Part shown: in pieces, positions 14,824-16,469 of the stretch
Layout: each line of letters starts with the position of its first letter
Position numbering within the stretch: the first letter of the stretch is position 1
The notes under the pieces: model-generated
What the model was told of the DNA's origin: nothing
Seen by the model: only the letters and a program-made list of their open reading frames with translations
Database searches by the model: none
Translations under genes and position numbers: made by a program
Assembly (NCBI GenBank): GCA_005791325.1
Contig: SXXA01000034.1
Location: forward strand, 1-16,469
Length of the DNA stretch: 16,469 nt
Direction: 5' to 3'
Source of the DNA: Actinomycetota bacterium
Lineage (GTDB): Bacteria > Margulisbacteria > Marinamargulisbacteria > SXXA01

Positions 14824-14827
14824 TGAT

Positions 14828-16210
14828 ATGAGCGTGATAGTAGAGGATCCATCGGTAAGAACCCCATTGGTATTAGGGGGACATACGTTTGAGTCGGTAT
14901 CAGATGCCGTGTGTGCGCCCGTTGAGCAAAAAGCCCCCAAGTGGTGGATAGCTTCTTTTGCGGTGGCTGTGTCTTTGTTGTCTTTAATGTTGGCTATGTT
15001 GGGCAAATTGGTGTGGACGGGTGTGGGTGTTTGGGGGTTAAACAATCCGGTTATGTGGGGATGGGATTTGGTTGGTTTTGTATTTTGGGTGGGAATTGGG
15101 CATGCGGGCACCCTTATATCGGCCATCTTATTTCTATTCCGTCAAAAATGGCGCACTTCAATTAATCGATTTGCGGAAGCCATGACCATATTTGCGGTGA
15201 TGTGTGCGGGTATTTATATCGCCTTCCACGTTGGGCGTGTATGGGTTGCGTATTATTTGTTCCCCATTCCAAATTCAATGGCCATGTGGGTTAATTTTCG
15301 AAGCCCATTAATGTGGGACGTCTTTGCTGTTTCAACTTATTTCACTATTTCTTTACTGTTTTGGTATGTGGGCTTAATTCCCGATTTAGCAACCTTGCGA
15401 GACCGTGCGGTTACCAAAACCCGTAAAATTTGGTACGGTATTTTTGCCATGGGGTGGCGTGGGGCCAACCGACATTGGCAGCATTATGAGCGTGCATATT
15501 TAATATTGGCAGCCCTTTCAACCCCATTGGTATTGTCGGTACATTCAATTGTTAGTTTTGATTTTGCGGTCTCGCAATTACCTGGCTGGCATACCACTAT
15601 TTTCCCGCCTTATTTTGTAGCGGGTGCTATTTTTTCTGGCTTTGCTATGGTGGTTACGTTGATGGTAATTGCCCGAAAGTTGTTTAAGCTTGAGTCATTT
15701 ATGACCATGCATCACCTTGAAACCATGAATAAAATTATTTTGGCTACGGGTACCATGGTGGGGTATGCGTATGGAATGGAGTTTTTTATTGCGTGGTACT
15801 CGGGTAATCCGTATGAAGGGTTTGCCTTTGTAAATCGTGCTTTTGGTCCGTATGCGTGGGCTTATTGGACCATGATTAGTTGCAACGTTATTTTTCCTCA
15901 ACTATTTTGGTTTAAAAAGATTCGACGCAGTATTCCAGCCATGTTTGTCATTTCAATTATTGTGAATATAGGGATGTGGTTTGAACGATTTGTTATTACT
16001 GCTACTTCCCTGCATCGCGATTTTTTACCATCCTCTTGGTTTTATTACAGCCCCACTTGGGTTGAGGTCTGTCAATTTATTGGTAGCTTCGGTTTGTTTT
16101 TGACATTCTTCTTGTTGTTTTTAAAATATTTGCCTGCGATTGCCATTTCTGAAGTGAAGGGGGTCATGCCAGAAGCGGATCCTCATCATCATAACGGAGG
16201 TGTGCATTAG
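14828..16210 (+). CDS. actC: Alternative complex III quinol-binding membrane subunit ActC (NrfD/PsrC family)
   Basis: This polytopic membrane protein of 460 aa has about ten hydrophobic helices between residues 38 and 440. It is the NrfD-like subunit that oxidises menaquinol or ubiquinol and hands electrons to ActB, and it may take part in proton translocation. Family-like features are WGWDLVGFVFWVGIGHAGT near the first helices, RFAEAMTIFAV, HVGRVW, the loop PNSMAMWVNFRSPLMWD, and HSIVSFDFAVSQLPGWH. HHLE before a later helix and WFERFVI in the C-terminal half also fit. The last residues are His-rich (DPHHHNGG). A nearer ATG at 14823 runs straight into a stop, so the start at 14828 is preferred; AAGGAG lies at 14812-14817, 10 nt upstream. 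Position between actB and actD separates it from the NrfD subunits of nitrite or polysulfide reductases. Confidence 0.95.
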   Translation: MSVIVEDPSVRTPLVLGGHTFESVSDAVCAPVEQKAPKWWIASFAVAVSLLSLMLAMLGKLVWTGVGVWGLNNPVMWGWDLVGFVFWVGIGHAGTLISAILFLFRQKWRTSINRFAEAMTIFAVMCAGIYIAFHVGRVWVAYYLFPIPNSMAMWVNFRSPLMWDVFAVSTYFTISLLFWYVGLIPDLATLRDRAVTKTRKIWYGIFAMGWRGANRHWQHYERAYLILAALSTPLVLSVHSIVSFDFAVSQLPGWHTTIFPPYFVAGAIFSGFAMVVTLMVIARKLFKLESFMTMHHLETMNKIILATGTMVGYAYGMEFFIAWYSGNPYEGFAFVNRAFGPYAWAYWTMISCNVIFPQLFWFKKIRRSIPAMFVISIIVNIGMWFERFVITATSLHRDFLPSSWFYYSPTWVEVCQFIGSFGLFLTFFLLFLKYLPAIAISEVKGVMPEADPHHHNGGVH

Positions 16211-16212
16211 AT

Positions 16213-16469
16213 ATGAATTCAAATCAGCCCATAGGATTGTTAGCAGAATTTTTGTCTCCGGCTGCAGTTTTAAAAGCGGCCGAGACCTTGCGAGATGCAG
16301 GGTATCGTCAGTTTGAGGTGTATAGTCCGTTTCCGATTCATGGCATGGACGATGCGATGGGAATCAAGGATTCCGTTTTGGGATGGATTGTGGTGACCTG
16401 TGGTGCCATTGGTTTATCCTCTGCTTTATTATTGCAATGGTGGGTGTCTGTTGTGGCCTACCCCATTGT
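16213..16469 (+). CDS. actD: Alternative complex III subunit ActD (DUF3341), 3' partial
   Basis: The first 85 codons of a membrane subunit of alternative complex III run off the window end. The product begins MNSNQPIGLLAEFLSP, followed by a short soluble part (LRDAGYRQFEVYSPFPIHGMD) that is characteristic of ActD/DUF3341. A first hydrophobic helix (about 56-75) and QWWVSVVAYPI follow. ActD normally has two membrane helices and about 170-200 residues, so roughly half is missing. It is a structural subunit packed against ActC; no redox centre is known in it. The ATG lies 2 nt after the actC stop, with GGAGG at 16196-16200 inside actC, 12 nt upstream. actE, actF and oxidase genes would be expected next. 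Confidence 0.92.
   Translation, partial: MNSNQPIGLLAEFLSPAAVLKAAETLRDAGYRQFEVYSPFPIHGMDDAMGIKDSVLGWIVVTCGAIGLSSALLLQWWVSVVAYPI

Overview
The window reads as a stretch of core chromosome from a diderm (outer-membrane) bacterium. All twelve genes lie on the + strand, are packed tightly, and show a visible excess of G over C on the coding strand. LPS-export genes (lptB and an LptF/G-type permease) point to an outer membrane. RNase Y, the YmdB-type phosphodiesterase and an alternative complex III operon together rule out a typical enterobacterium-like proteobacterium. Non-photosynthetic relatives of Cyanobacteria (Melainabacteria/Margulisbacteria-like lineages) are one possibility, but this is a low-confidence guess from gene content only. 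I see no mobile elements, CRISPR array, tRNA or rRNA.

Region 1 (2-8288) looks like one long co-transcribed unit of seven genes with gaps of at most 11 nt or short overlaps: rny (RNase Y, 5' end cut by the window), a ymdB-like metallophosphoesterase, a two-receiver protein ending in a histidine-kinase-type phosphoacceptor helix but with no ATPase domain, lptB, an LptF/G permease, a dihydroorotate-dehydrogenase-family flavoprotein, and a membrane sensor fused to a GAF-like region and a SpoIIE/PP2C serine phosphatase. The unit mixes RNA turnover, LPS transport, pyrimidine-type metabolism and two unusual signalling proteins. Its promoter lies upstream of the window.

Region 2 (8289-10935) is a single gene for a two-domain M16 metallopeptidase with an active first half and a zinc-site-free second half. 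It has its own candidate promoter with an extended -10, preceded by two tandem 17-bp near-repeats that look like an operator.

Region 3 (10936-16469) begins with a 217-bp gap holding a candidate terminator and a good sigma-70-like promoter. The start of an alternative complex III operon follows: actA (pentaheme cytochrome c), actB (Tat-exported molybdopterin-enzyme-like/FeS subunit), actC (NrfD-like quinol-site membrane protein) and actD (cut by the window end). This complex oxidises membrane quinol and passes electrons towards cytochrome c or a terminal oxidase, so the organism very probably respires with a quinone pool.

The most unusual items are the REC-REC-DHp protein overlapping lptB, the tandem operator-like repeats before the M16 gene, the mixed class-1/class-2 features of the dihydroorotate dehydrogenase, and a ten-G homopolymer within the start of rny. 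I did not find an obviously new multi-gene system such as a defence island or a biosynthetic cluster.
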